NCBI GenBank assembly: GCA_016709495.1
Contig: JADJMS010000046.1
Location: forward strand, 318,141 to 382,140
Reading direction: 5' to 3'
Origin: Candidatus Dechloromonas phosphorivorans
GTDB lineage: Bacteria > Pseudomonadota > Gammaproteobacteria > Burkholderiales > Rhodocyclaceae
DNA: 64,000 nt
The translations under genes and the position numbers were made by a program. This document shows, one piece after another, positions 36,797 through 44,957 of the stretch. The notes below the pieces were generated by a model. That model was not told the origin of the DNA. It ran no database searches and saw only the letters and a program-made list of their open reading frames with translations. Each line of letters begins with the position of its first letter. The stretch's first letter is position 1.

Positions 36797-37333
36797 ATGG
36801 CAACTCGATATTGGACAAAGTTCTGCCACTTCATTGGCTTGCCCCATGTCGGTTACCGTGCAAATGAGCAAGCAGTCGCCAGCCTTGGCGGGATGATCAG
36901 TATTTTGCTTATTCTCGTCGTTACGAATGGCATCCTCGGGGAGCACGGGGTGTTGCTGATCGTTCCCTCGCTGGGCGCCTCGGCGGTCTTGATTTTTGCT
37001 GTTCCGCACAGTCCTATGACCCAGCCTTGGGCGGTGCTCGGGGGGCATCTGATTTCGGCTTTGATCGGCGTCAGTTGTTATAAGTTGATTCCTGTACCGA
37101 TGCTGGCCGCGGCATTCGCGGTGGGGCTTGCCATCGCAGGCATGCACTTCGCTCGCTGTATTCATCCGCCAGGTGGAGCAACGGCATTGACTGCGGTGAT
37201 CGGTGGATCGACGGTTCATTCGTTGGGCTATTTTTATGCCTTGGCCCCTGTTGCCATCAATTGCTTGATCATCCTGATCGTCGGATATCTGTTCAATTAC
37301 GCATTTCCTGGCGCCGATACCCGGCGAGCCTAA
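36797..37333 (+). CDS. HPP-family integral membrane protein
   Basis: This 178-residue inner-membrane protein has four hydrophobic helices (about residues 28-45, 48-68, 75-110, 145-170) and the family signature HPPGGATAL with PSLGASAVLIFAVPHSPMTQP. HPP proteins are implicated in nitrite transport in plastids and cyanobacteria. The hemerythrin and NO-type regulators nearby would fit nitrogen-oxide physiology, but that is inference. The ATG at 36797 is the first in the conserved frame; an upstream TTG (36773) is possible. It overlaps the next gene by one base (TAATG). Confidence 0.85.
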   Translation: MATRYWTKFCHFIGLPHVGYRANEQAVASLGGMISILLILVVTNGILGEHGVLLIVPSLGASAVLIFAVPHSPMTQPWAVLGGHLISALIGVSCYKLIPVPMLAAAFAVGLAIAGMHFARCIHPPGGATALTAVIGGSTVHSLGYFYALAPVAINCLIILIVGYLFNYAFPGADTRRA

Positions 37334-37716
37334 TGCACTATGCCTTGCCTGTAAGAAAGCCTGACAATTCGCCGGCCATCTCGGAAGCCCATATCGAGGA
37401 GGCTATGAGTCGCCTCAATGTGGTTGTCGATATCAATTCCCGTGAACTTGGGCAAATTATTGAGCAATCAATCCAGATCTCAAGGGAAGGCGGTAACAAG
37501 GTGATGCCGAGAGTGATTCGTGATCACGTTTATTGCAATGATTTGCCCGGCCCACAGTGGTCCATACGTCAGATCACAGATGAGCGTCCTTCAGATAATC
37601 CAGAGTTTGATCTGGTTATCTACAAAACGATTGAAGGTGCCGGAAAGGGGCGTTCTGGAAGTTGTACTCGTGACGAATTCGCAACATGGATTGGTAGTGA
37701 AATCGAGCCGAGGTAA
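37333..37716 (+). CDS. Small soluble protein coupled to the HPP gene
   Basis: This 127-residue protein was not recognised. It starts at the TAATG junction with the HPP gene and is therefore translationally coupled. It is hydrophilic, mixed alpha/beta, with an N-terminal helix-rich part (SEAHIEEAMSRLNVVVDINSREL) and a C-terminal part containing GPQWSIRQITDERP and SCTRDEFATWIGSE. No signal peptide or cysteine cluster is present. It may be a regulatory partner of the HPP transporter. Confidence 0.65.
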   Translation: MHYALPVRKPDNSPAISEAHIEEAMSRLNVVVDINSRELGQIIEQSIQISREGGNKVMPRVIRDHVYCNDLPGPQWSIRQITDERPSDNPEFDLVIYKTIEGAGKGRSGSCTRDEFATWIGSEIEPR

Positions 37717-37729
37717 TACAAAAAGCTAG

Positions 37730-38075
37730 TCAGGAGCACACTGTCGCTAAAGCCAACCGGTCGAGCGAGCCTTGAGCCGGTTGCTCGCACCTCTCGATCA
37801 ACTCTTGGTCCATTAGTTGTTCTTCCTCAACCTGCGAAACAATTTGACAGGCGCATTGCCAGAACTGGGTCAAATTCTCGATATGAATGTCACGCCCTGC
37901 AACCGATAGTAGTCCGCAGGTTGAAAGATCATGAAGAATTCGGGAAAAGTGTTCCTGCGTAAGATTCAGCTGTGAGGCGATGACAAGAGAACGCTAGGGA
38001 AGTTCGTCAGAGGTTACTTCCGTGCCGTACCCAATGCTGCGTAGCAACGCATAACTGCTATTCCACCCTAAAGCA
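37730..38075 (-). pseudogene. C-terminal relic of a second Crp/Fnr regulator
   Basis: The minus strand reads ...TSDELP, stop, RSLVIASQLNLTQEHFSRILHDLSTCGLL to a stop at 37730, i.e. the winged-HTH end of a Crp/Fnr protein with the E-x-x-S-R code. It is closely similar to the intact regulator at 29885-30586 (VIASRLNITQEHFSRVLHDL). A TAG interrupts it just before the HTH, and the sensor domain is absent beyond about 38075. It is a decayed paralogue. Confidence 0.75.
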
Positions 38076-38089
38076 GATCGGTCATTCGA

Positions 38090-38880
38090 TTCTCAATTCA
38101 CGCCAGTGGCCGGTAATCGACTCATTGTTGTCGGCCAGAGACTAACTGGCCTCCGGGGGCTTTGGCCGAGGAGTTCTCGGTCAGACTCCACGTTGTACGC
38201 CCGCTCCAAGTCTGAAAGCTGCCACAGGGTCACCAAGACGATGAATGTCTCTTGTGGGCACCGACCTGCCCGACAACTTGGAAACCTGAATGGCCGTTGA
38301 CAGCCTAGAGCGGCACGACAGCTTCAGTGGTCGAATGAATCCTGACCGGACTCTGATCTAGCTCATCGCATGTTTTTACATGATGCATCAATTCTGCGCT
38401 GGACAACGCGTAACCAAAGCCTTACCTGTCCACCGGAAATTCCGGATGCCCGAAATCTGCAGTTAGCCTATCGGCTGTCTATAGTCAGAAATGGATCTAG
38501 TATGACAGTTAGTATATAGCTGTATATGAAACCAGTAGTACCAACAGAAGTATTAGTAGTCGGTTTTTACAGTCCAATAGAATTCGGTTATGTCTATTTA
38601 CTTCAATGGTTTTAAGACTCATGGATTGGCTATGGTAGTTAGCTTATCGGGCATGTATCGGTTCGTATAAATCACCGAATTTCACGGTTATCCATTTTTT
38701 TGCGGCTTACTCGGACATGACCGTTAAGTGATCAAGTCCTGCGAATATTGACATTGCGCCTCTTCCCCAGCGACACTTAAATTTGAGGAGTAAGACAAGC
38801 ATGGGGGGCATCTTGGTTGTGCGTTCGGCTGTCTCTCAATATGCCCTCGTAGGCATTTTTTAATTTTTTACTCAATGCTG
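38090..38880. other. Gene-free, AT-rich interval
   Basis: No ORF with a recognisable product was seen on either strand. The right half (about 38490-38880) is clearly richer in A/T than its surroundings and contains short runs such as TATATAGCTGTATATG. It could be a control or origin-like region of an old insertion, but no iterons or tRNA were found. Confidence 0.4.
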
Positions 38881-38944
38881 GGTGTCAGACAGCAACCGGC
38901 CAACCGAGACAAATGTTGATAGTGGTTTTGATAGTTGGCTATGC

Positions 38945-38979
38945 TACAAAAACAAAAAAGCCCCTAAAATCAGGGGCTT
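38945..38979 (-). terminator. Intrinsic terminator, minus strand
   Basis: On the minus strand AAGCCCCT pairs with AGGGGCTT around a six-base loop and runs into TTTTTTGTTTTTG. It would stop leftward transcription arriving from the Fic gene side. Confidence 0.75.
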
Positions 38980-39253
38980 GATTGAGTATCTTGGCGGTGG
39001 GGCGGCAGCCAGTACCAAACACCACCAACTCGGCGCATTCTTGTTTGCAAAAGCTGCTACGAACATTCGCGGAAAGGCACCGAATCAGCCGCAAGTCTAT
39101 CAAATACGATGTGTTGTTGCATCAACAACCATGGCGCAGTTCGAATCCGAATCCCGCAGTCGAACCCAAACCCACATCGTTGCCAATGGCCAACTTGGCT
39201 TTGGAACGGAACAGCGCCTTCATGGACTCCCACCAACCCGTTCGGAGTCCTGC

Positions 39254-39454
39254 ATGGAAATCATTCATTTCAACCAACGAAACCTCGCCAAGCGCTGGGA
39301 TGTCAGCGAGGCAACACTTGAACGCTGGCGAACCGAAGGGATCGGCCCCAAATATCTGAAACTCTGCGGTCGTGTGCTCTACCGCCTTGTCGATATCGAA
39401 GAGTATGAGTCCGCATGCCTCATGTCATCCACCGGCAAGGCCGTCGCCGTTTAG
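39254..39454 (+). CDS. Small HTH DNA-binding protein (excisionase/MerR-like)
   Basis: This 66-residue protein is MEIIHFNQRNLAKRWDVSEATLERWRTEGIGPKYLKLCGRV..., a winged-HTH of the excisionase/AlpA type: LAKRWDVSEATLERWRTEG is the HTH and YLKLCGRVLYRLVDIEEYE the wing. The ATG at 39254 has GGAG in front; a longer ORF reading from 38882 has no conserved sequence. Such proteins regulate or assist excision of mobile elements. It ends 6 bp before the convergent Fic gene. Confidence 0.7.
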   Translation: MEIIHFNQRNLAKRWDVSEATLERWRTEGIGPKYLKLCGRVLYRLVDIEEYESACLMSSTGKAVAV

Positions 39455-39460
39455 AGCGTT

Positions 39461-40510
39461 TTAGCGCAGGTCGTACCAAACCCCTCGGCCACTGCCATGC
39501 TGGTTCAGCGTGCCGCGTTCGACCAGGGTACGGAAATGCTGTTTCAATGTATTGCGGCTGGCGCCGGTCAACTTGATCGCTTCACCAATCGTGACACGAC
39601 CATGTTCGCGGGCAAACTCGACGATCTGTAGCTGCAGTTCAGGCATGGCCGCCAGCACGATCTTCTCACGCTCGACCTTCTTTTCCAGACGCCGCATCTG
39701 CTCGGCCAAAGACCGCAGAAAGAACACCAGCCACGGCTGCCAGTTCGGTGATTCCGTGCGGATCGTGCCTTGGGTTTGACGCAGCGCCAGGTAGTAGGCT
39801 TCCTTGCTGTGTTCGATCACGCTTTCCAACGAACTGTAGGGCACGTAGGCGTACCCGGTCTGCAGGAGCAGGAGCGTGGTCAGTACCCGGGAAAGGCGCC
39901 CGTTGCCATCCTGGAAGGGATGGATCTCCAAGAATACGACGACGCACAGGGCGATGATCAGCAGTGGATGCAGTCGGGCAGTCTCTCGCTCCTGGTTTAC
40001 CCAGGTCACCAGTTCCGTCATCAGGCGAGGCGTATCGAAAGGTGACGCGGTCTGAAACACGATACCGATCTGCGCGCCGGTTTCGTCGAAAGCAGCGACG
40101 CTGTTCGAGTTGGTTTTGTAATTGCCGCGATGCCAGGTGTCCTTCTCGCTGTGACGCAGCAGGATCTGATGCAACTGTTTGATGTGATTCTCGGTGAACG
40201 GGATGTCCTGCCACGATGAAAACACCAAGTCCATCAGCTCGGCATAGCCAGCCACTTCCTGCTCATCGCGGGTGGCGAAGGATTTGATCTCCAGATTCGA
40301 CAGGAGCTGTTCCACCTCCCGATCGGACAGCTTGCTGCCCTCGATGCGGGTGGAGGAGCCGATGCTCTCGATGGTGGCCACGCGGCGCAGAGCCGACAGG
40401 CGGTCTGGCGCAAGCGTACCCAAGGCACGCCAAGCGCCCTTGAACTCGTCGATCTTGGCAATGAGGCTCAAGATCTCCGTGGTGATCTGAATGGAGTCGG
40501 TTTTCAGCAT
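39461..40510 (-). CDS. Fic-domain AMPylating protein with winged-HTH
   Basis: This 349-residue protein has the Fic core motif HPFQDGNGRLSR (about residues 196-207), giving an active AMP-transferase signature. An N-terminal inhibitory helix motif S-x-x-x-E-G (SSTRIEG, about residues 52-58) makes it a class II, self-inhibited Fic. A C-terminal winged HTH (VTIGEAIKLTGASRNTLKQHFRTLVERG) suggests DNA binding and autoregulation; repeated ACACCCA boxes lie just upstream of its start. Homologues are common on plasmids and islands. The targets are unknown. Confidence 0.9.
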   Translation of the reverse strand: MLKTDSIQITTEILSLIAKIDEFKGAWRALGTLAPDRLSALRRVATIESIGSSTRIEGSKLSDREVEQLLSNLEIKSFATRDEQEVAGYAELMDLVFSSWQDIPFTENHIKQLHQILLRHSEKDTWHRGNYKTNSNSVAAFDETGAQIGIVFQTASPFDTPRLMTELVTWVNQERETARLHPLLIIALCVVVFLEIHPFQDGNGRLSRVLTTLLLLQTGYAYVPYSSLESVIEHSKEAYYLALRQTQGTIRTESPNWQPWLVFFLRSLAEQMRRLEKKVEREKIVLAAMPELQLQIVEFAREHGRVTIGEAIKLTGASRNTLKQHFRTLVERGTLNQHGSGRGVWYDLR

Positions 40511-40519
40511 GAGCCAATA

Positions 40520-40579
40520 CTACACCCATTTACACCCAATAAAGAAGAAAACCATTCTCACGCCCGATTACACCCATTT
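40520..40579 (-). promoter_or_regulatory. Repeated ACACCCATTT boxes upstream of fic
   Basis: TACACCCATTT occurs at 40521 and 40569, with a further TACACCCA at 40531, between 11 and 70 bases upstream of the fic start. They may be operators bound by the C-terminal HTH of the Fic protein. Confidence 0.4.
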
Positions 40580-40644
40580 CATCGAATTATCCCGTAGTGT
40601 TGCGGAACATCGGGTGATTGACGTCTGACCCGATGAGTCGGAAC

Positions 40645-40664
40645 GGGCGTGTAAGAACACGCCC
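40645..40664. other. Perfect 8-bp hairpin
   Basis: GGGCGTGT and ACACGCCC flank an AAGA loop between fic and the zinc-finger-like gene. There is no T-run; it may act in RNA or be a protein site. Confidence 0.35.
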
Positions 40665-40739
40665 ACCCGGTAGCACCCTTCCCGGCCGAAGGCGGTCCGG
40701 TCACGCACGTTCCATTTCAATCTTTGAATGGAGTGCATC

Positions 40740-41162
40740 ATGACCAAGCAATGCAAAGCCTGTGGCAAGGCGTTTCAGTCTCATCCCAAGGTTCCCAACC
40801 AAACTTACTGCTCGTCTCCAGAATGCCAACGCGAGCGTCGCCGACGGTGGCTGGAGGAAAAACGGCAGTTTGACGCTGACTATCAAGGCAACGAACCGCA
40901 AAAGATCGAACAGTGGCGAAACGAGCATCCGGACTACTGGAAGCAATATCGCCTGGACAATCCGGACTACGCCAACCGCAACCGAAATCTACAGCAGACC
41001 CGCAATCAGCGGTCCAGAAATCCGATGATTGCAAATGTATACGAGTTGCCGGAGCTTTCCCCTTTGGCCTCCGGGCGTTATCGGCTCATTCCGGTGATTG
41101 CCGACGTGATTGCAAATGAATACGAGTTGATCGTTGAAATCACAGTCCTATCAATACCTTAA
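40740..41162 (+). CDS. Zinc-finger-like basic protein with repeat-derived C-terminus
   Basis: This 140-residue protein starts TKQCKACGKAFQSHPKVP and contains C-x2-C ... C-x4-C (QTYCSSPECQRERRRRW), a plausible zinc site followed by a basic helix and the WxxEHPDYWKQYRLDNPDY block seen in homologues on mobile elements. The ATG at 40740 follows GGAG. The last 45 residues include IANVYEL and IANEYEL, encoded by two copies of a TGATTGCAAATG repeat, so the C-terminus appears to run into non-coding repeat DNA. It is probably a DNA-binding accessory protein of the neighbouring recombinase module. Confidence 0.7.
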   Translation: MTKQCKACGKAFQSHPKVPNQTYCSSPECQRERRRRWLEEKRQFDADYQGNEPQKIEQWRNEHPDYWKQYRLDNPDYANRNRNLQQTRNQRSRNPMIANVYELPELSPLASGRYRLIPVIADVIANEYELIVEITVLSIP

Positions 41163-41189
41163 GTACTTATCTGCGTCTGATTGCAAATG
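41026..41189. repeat. Three TGATTGCAAATG direct repeats
   Basis: Exact copies at 41026-41037, 41107-41118 and 41178-41189 are spaced 81 and 71 bp. The first two extend into ATACGAGTTG. They lie at the 3' end of the zinc-finger-like gene and before the recombinase gene. Possible roles are ParB or recombinase binding sites. Confidence 0.65.
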
Positions 41190-41200
41190 AGGACGTGATG

Positions 41201-41244
41201 GAGAATGCCGCGCCAGACTGATAACTTCCGGCGCGTGCATTCTC
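41201..41244. other. Long hairpin upstream of the recombinase gene
   Basis: GAGAATGCCGCGCC pairs with GGCGCGTGCATTCTC with a single bulged base (14 bp) around a 15-base loop. It is 112 bp before the recombinase start. There is no T-run. It may be an operator, an mRNA structure or part of a recombination site. Confidence 0.55.
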
Positions 41245-41355
41245 AATCTTTCGCAAAACCGTCCCTCACCCTGTCCGGAGCTGACATCCGATGAAGCGAC
41301 ATGACATCCTGCGAACAAGAGAGGGCTTTTCGTATGTAAAGGGACAATCTCAGCG

Positions 41356-42918
41356 ATGGCAGAACAAGAAAACACTGGAGACGGAAGCCAAGCCTCGCTG
41401 TTCAAGGCTGCACAGTATGTCCGGATGTCCACCGAGCACCAGCAATACTCGACGGAAAATCAGGGCGACAAAATCAAGGAATATGCTGCCCACCGTGGCA
41501 TCGAAATCATCAAGACCTACACCGATGCAGGCAAGAGTGGTCTGCGCATCGATGGCCGGCAGGCACTGCAACAGCTGATCAAGGATGTCGAAACCGGGGT
41601 GGCGGACTTCCAAATCATCCTGGTCTACGACGTCAGTCGCTGGGGGCGCTTCCAGGACGCGGACGAAAGTGCCTACTACGAGTACATTTGCCGGCGCGCC
41701 GGCATCCAGGTTGCCTACTGCGCCGAGCAGTTCGAGAACGATGGCTCACCGGTCTCGACCATCGTCAAAGGCGTCAAACGGGCAATGGCTGGTGAATACA
41801 GCCGGGAACTATCGACCAAGGTATTCGCTGGCCAATGCCGCTTGATTGAACTCGGCTATCGTCAGGGCGGCCCGGCCGGCTATGGCCTGCGCCGTATCCT
41901 GGTCGATCAGAACGGATCCGTGAAAAGCGAACTTTCACGAGGCGAGCACAAGAGCTTGCAGACTGACCGCGTCATTTTGATGCCTGGTCCGGACGACGAA
42001 GTTCATACCGTCAATCTGATCTACCAATGGTTTATCGATCACGGCATATCGACATCCGATATTGCCGGCCGCCTGAACGGCATGAAGGTGAAAACCGATC
42101 TAGGGCGCGAATGGACCCGTGCCACCGTCCAGGAAATTCTGACCAATGAGAAGTACATCGGCAACAACGTCTACAACCGGATCTCCTTCAAGCTCAAGAA
42201 AACCCGGGTCGCCAATCCCAGGGAGATGTGGATCAAGAAGGAAGCGGCCTTCGAGCCAATCGTTCAACCCGACCTGTTCTACACGGCACAGGGAATTATC
42301 CGAGAACGAAATCGGCGCTACAGCGACGAGGAGTTGATCGAGCGACTGCGTGCCCTCTACGAGAATCGCGGGCTCCTGTCAGGGTTGATCATCGACGAGA
42401 CCGAAAACATGCCCTCGGCCGCTGTCTATATGAATCGCTTTGGCAGTCTGATACGGGCCTACCAGATGGTCGGCTTTACGCCCGACCGGGACTATCACTA
42501 CCTCGAGATCAATCGCCTCCTGCGCCGGGTACATCCTGTCATCGTGGCGGATACGGAGGCGCAAATCAGAGAAATTGGCGGACTGGTCGTCCGCGATCCG
42601 GCGACCGATCTGCTGCGAGTCAATCAAGAGTTCAGCGTTTCAGTGGTGGTGGTTCGATGCCACAACACCGAGGCCGGCGGTCATCGATGGAAGGTGCGTT
42701 TCGATGCCAGCTTGCGGCCGGACATCACAGTGGCGGTGCGCCTGGACCATTCCAACCAAACCGCCCGCGATTACTACCTCCTGCCGCAACTGGATTTCGG
42801 CCAACCACGCATCAGCTTGGCTGAACACAATGGAATCGAGTTCGAGAGTTACCGGTTCGACAGCCTGGATTTCCTCTACGGCATGGCCGAACGCACACGG
42901 GTTAGGAGAGCCGCATGA
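41356..42918 (+). CDS. Large serine recombinase
   Basis: This 520-residue recombinase has the resolvase catalytic domain at the N-terminus: YVRMSTEHQQYSTENQ with the nucleophilic serine (about residue 26), YDVSRWGRFQDADES and the arginine-rich EYSRELSTKVF. It continues with the Recombinase domain (GGPAGYGLRR, TDLGREWTRATVQEILTNEKYIGNNVYN) that defines large serine recombinases. It lacks an obvious zinc ribbon with a C-x2-C pair; the C-terminal 150 residues are divergent. The ATG at 41356 is the first in frame. It overlaps the first parB gene by 4 bp, indicating a single translational unit. Confidence 0.92.
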   Translation: MAEQENTGDGSQASLFKAAQYVRMSTEHQQYSTENQGDKIKEYAAHRGIEIIKTYTDAGKSGLRIDGRQALQQLIKDVETGVADFQIILVYDVSRWGRFQDADESAYYEYICRRAGIQVAYCAEQFENDGSPVSTIVKGVKRAMAGEYSRELSTKVFAGQCRLIELGYRQGGPAGYGLRRILVDQNGSVKSELSRGEHKSLQTDRVILMPGPDDEVHTVNLIYQWFIDHGISTSDIAGRLNGMKVKTDLGREWTRATVQEILTNEKYIGNNVYNRISFKLKKTRVANPREMWIKKEAAFEPIVQPDLFYTAQGIIRERNRRYSDEELIERLRALYENRGLLSGLIIDETENMPSAAVYMNRFGSLIRAYQMVGFTPDRDYHYLEINRLLRRVHPVIVADTEAQIREIGGLVVRDPATDLLRVNQEFSVSVVVVRCHNTEAGGHRWKVRFDASLRPDITVAVRLDHSNQTARDYYLLPQLDFGQPRISLAEHNGIEFESYRFDSLDFLYGMAERTRVRRAA

Positions 42919-43817
42919 AAAAAGAGTGCCCATCCAGCAACTTGCAAATGATTCCGATCGACAAAATCGAGGTACTCAACTCGCGTGACCGTAATGGCAA
43001 AGTCTTCGCCGAGATCGTGGGCAACATCAAGAATATCGGTCTGAAAAAACCGATCACCGTGACGCCGCGAACCGACGCAAATGGCAATGAAAAATTCATG
43101 CTGATTTGCGGTGAAGGCCGGCTCAATGCCTTCAAATCACTGGGCGAAACCACGATTCCAGCGATGGTGGTCGAAGTCAGTGATGAAGACGCTTTTATCA
43201 TGAGTCTTGCTGAAAACATTGCTCGCCGCCAAGGGCGTACTCTCGAACTGCTGGCAGGCATTGAAAAGTTACGTGACCAGGGTTACGACAAGAAAGCGAT
43301 CGCGCTGAAAACAGGCCTCGGAGAGGACTACATCTATGGCATTTTGCAACTACTCAAAAATGGTGAAGAGCGATTGCTGATTGCGGTGGAACAAGGACGC
43401 ATTCCACTCAACGCCGCCTTGACCATTGCAGGAGCCGGCAGCAACGATAAGGATATTCAAGCGGCTTTGCAGGAGGCGTATGAGAACGGCCAATTGCGCG
43501 GCAATCACCTGATTCAGGCCCGCAAAGTCATTGAGAAACGAAGGTCTCTGGGACGGGGCATTGCCCGAGGGATGCCTCGAAAAGTTCCGGATGTCACCTC
43601 GTCGAGCCTGGTCCGAACCTACCAAAAGGAGGTCGAGCGCCAAAAGCTCATGGTCAAGAAAGCGGAATTTGCGCAGCAGCGATTGCTGTTTGTGGTGGAA
43701 GCCATGCGCCATCTCCTCGCTGACGAAAACTTCACCAATTTGCTTCGTGCTGAAGGGCTAGAAACATTGCCGAAGCACATCGCGGAACGGGTTTGGCCTG
43801 GAGGGAGCATGGCATGA
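42915..43817 (+). CDS. ParB/Spo0J-like protein 1
   Basis: This 300-residue protein has the ParB N-terminal fold: VLNSRDRNGKVFAEIVGNIKNIGLKKPITV, then LICGEGRLNAFKSLG (in place of the canonical GERRxxA CTP-binding loop) and AENIARRQGRTLELLAGIEKL, then a HTH (KAIALKTGLGEDYIYGILQLL). A C-terminal RepB-like region follows. The GEGR variant suggests that the CTPase chemistry may differ from chromosomal ParB. Start and stop overlap the recombinase and the second parB (both ATGA). No parA is present. Confidence 0.88.
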   Translation: MKKECPSSNLQMIPIDKIEVLNSRDRNGKVFAEIVGNIKNIGLKKPITVTPRTDANGNEKFMLICGEGRLNAFKSLGETTIPAMVVEVSDEDAFIMSLAENIARRQGRTLELLAGIEKLRDQGYDKKAIALKTGLGEDYIYGILQLLKNGEERLLIAVEQGRIPLNAALTIAGAGSNDKDIQAALQEAYENGQLRGNHLIQARKVIEKRRSLGRGIARGMPRKVPDVTSSSLVRTYQKEVERQKLMVKKAEFAQQRLLFVVEAMRHLLADENFTNLLRAEGLETLPKHIAERVWPGGSMA

Positions 43818-44695
43818 CTCAATCGCGCCTTGGCTTTATTCCTGAACCCATTACGGTTGCATTTGAAAAGTTGCTGCCATCACGCAAACCGCCAGAAGGT
43901 CTTGCGATCTCCAGGAAATTCAAGCAGATCGTTGCCTCCATCGATGCCATCGGCCTGATTGAACCCCTGACCATCGCCAAAGCGGACAAGGCCACCGGCA
44001 TGCACTTGTTGTTGGATGGGCACATTCGAATGTTCGCGCTTCAGGAATTGGGGTTCAGCAGTGCCCTGTGCCTGATCGCCAAGGACGATGAGAGTTACAC
44101 CTACAACAACCGAATCAACCGACTATCCACTATTCAGGAACACTTCATGATCCGTCGCGCCGTGGAGCGCGGCGTCACGCCGGAACGCTTGGCGAAATCG
44201 CTGGAACTGGACATCGAACACATCACTAAGAAAATCAACTTACTCGATGGCATTTGTGCGGAGGCGGTTCGGTTACTCAAGGACAAGCATTTTTCGGCCA
44301 ATCTGAGCCCAGTACTGCGCAAGATGAAACCGACCCGACAAGTGGAGTGCGTTGAGCTGATGGTGGCCACCAATAACATCACAGTGTCTTACGCCCAAGC
44401 GCTGCTGGCGGCAACGCCCAGCAACATGCTGGTGAATGAAGGTGTGGCAAAGAAAATAAAGGGCGTCACTCCCGATCAAATGGCGAAGATGGAGCGCGAA
44501 ATGGCGAATCTCGAAGGGCAGTTCAAACTGGTCGAGCAGTCCTACGGTCAGGACGTTCTCAATCTGGTGCTTGCCAAGGGGTACTTGACCAAGTTGCTGG
44601 ACAACGAAGCCGTCATCCGCTTTTTATCCCAAAACCACCCCGAAATTCTGCGCGAGTTTTCCGGCATCGTACAAACGACGTCACTGGACAAATAG
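43814..44695 (+). CDS. ParB-like protein 2, plasmid RepB type
   Basis: This 293-residue protein starts MTQSRLGFIPEPITVAFEKLLPSRK. It contains a ParB-like block (IVASIDAIGLIEPLTIAK, LLLDGHIRMFALQELG) and the RepB-type HTH and C-terminal regions (RAVERGVTPERLAKSLELDIEHITKKI; SPVLRKMKPTRQVECVELM). The ATG at 43814 overlaps the preceding stop; the longer in-frame start is inside parB 1. The tandem of two diverged ParB-like proteins with a recombinase and no ParA points to a DNA-binding role in recombination or maintenance rather than ordinary partition; this is inference. Confidence 0.88.
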   Translation: MTQSRLGFIPEPITVAFEKLLPSRKPPEGLAISRKFKQIVASIDAIGLIEPLTIAKADKATGMHLLLDGHIRMFALQELGFSSALCLIAKDDESYTYNNRINRLSTIQEHFMIRRAVERGVTPERLAKSLELDIEHITKKINLLDGICAEAVRLLKDKHFSANLSPVLRKMKPTRQVECVELMVATNNITVSYAQALLAATPSNMLVNEGVAKKIKGVTPDQMAKMEREMANLEGQFKLVEQSYGQDVLNLVLAKGYLTKLLDNEAVIRFLSQNHPEILREFSGIVQTTSLDK

Positions 44696-44699
44696 TGAA

Positions 44700-44711
44700 T
44701 GCAATCTGACG
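44700..44711. repeat. Inverted CGTC(A)GATTGCA motif after the recombinase-ParB unit
   Basis: TGCAATCTGACG, inverted, reads CGTCAGATTGCA and matches CGTCTGATTGCA at 41174-41185 in 11 of 12 bases. The pair brackets the recombinase-ParB-ParB genes. The following 250 bp (to 44957) hold only an unrecognised ORF tail. Confidence 0.4.
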
Positions 44712-44957
44712 CCAGACACGTACTCAATCAATAACACGCTTGAAAATCCCTCAGTGTGGAGGGTCGTAGTGCTGCCCGCGTGGGCGATACGGAGGTCTTT
44801 AACAATCCGGATGCATTAGGGTCGTCGTCTCCGAAACGGATGTCCTGTTTCTGCCCGTGATCGAGGCGACGGCCGACAGGCTTGCCGCTGGCCTGCTCAT
44901 TCGTCAAGGGTGGGAACGGATGGGCGAACAGCGGCACCTACCTATCGCACAATTGGC

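Noticed and set aside
38882..39253. Longer N-terminus for the small HTH protein at 39254
   Set aside because: The upstream part crosses a terminator hairpin, has no conserved sequence, and GGAG precedes the internal ATG.
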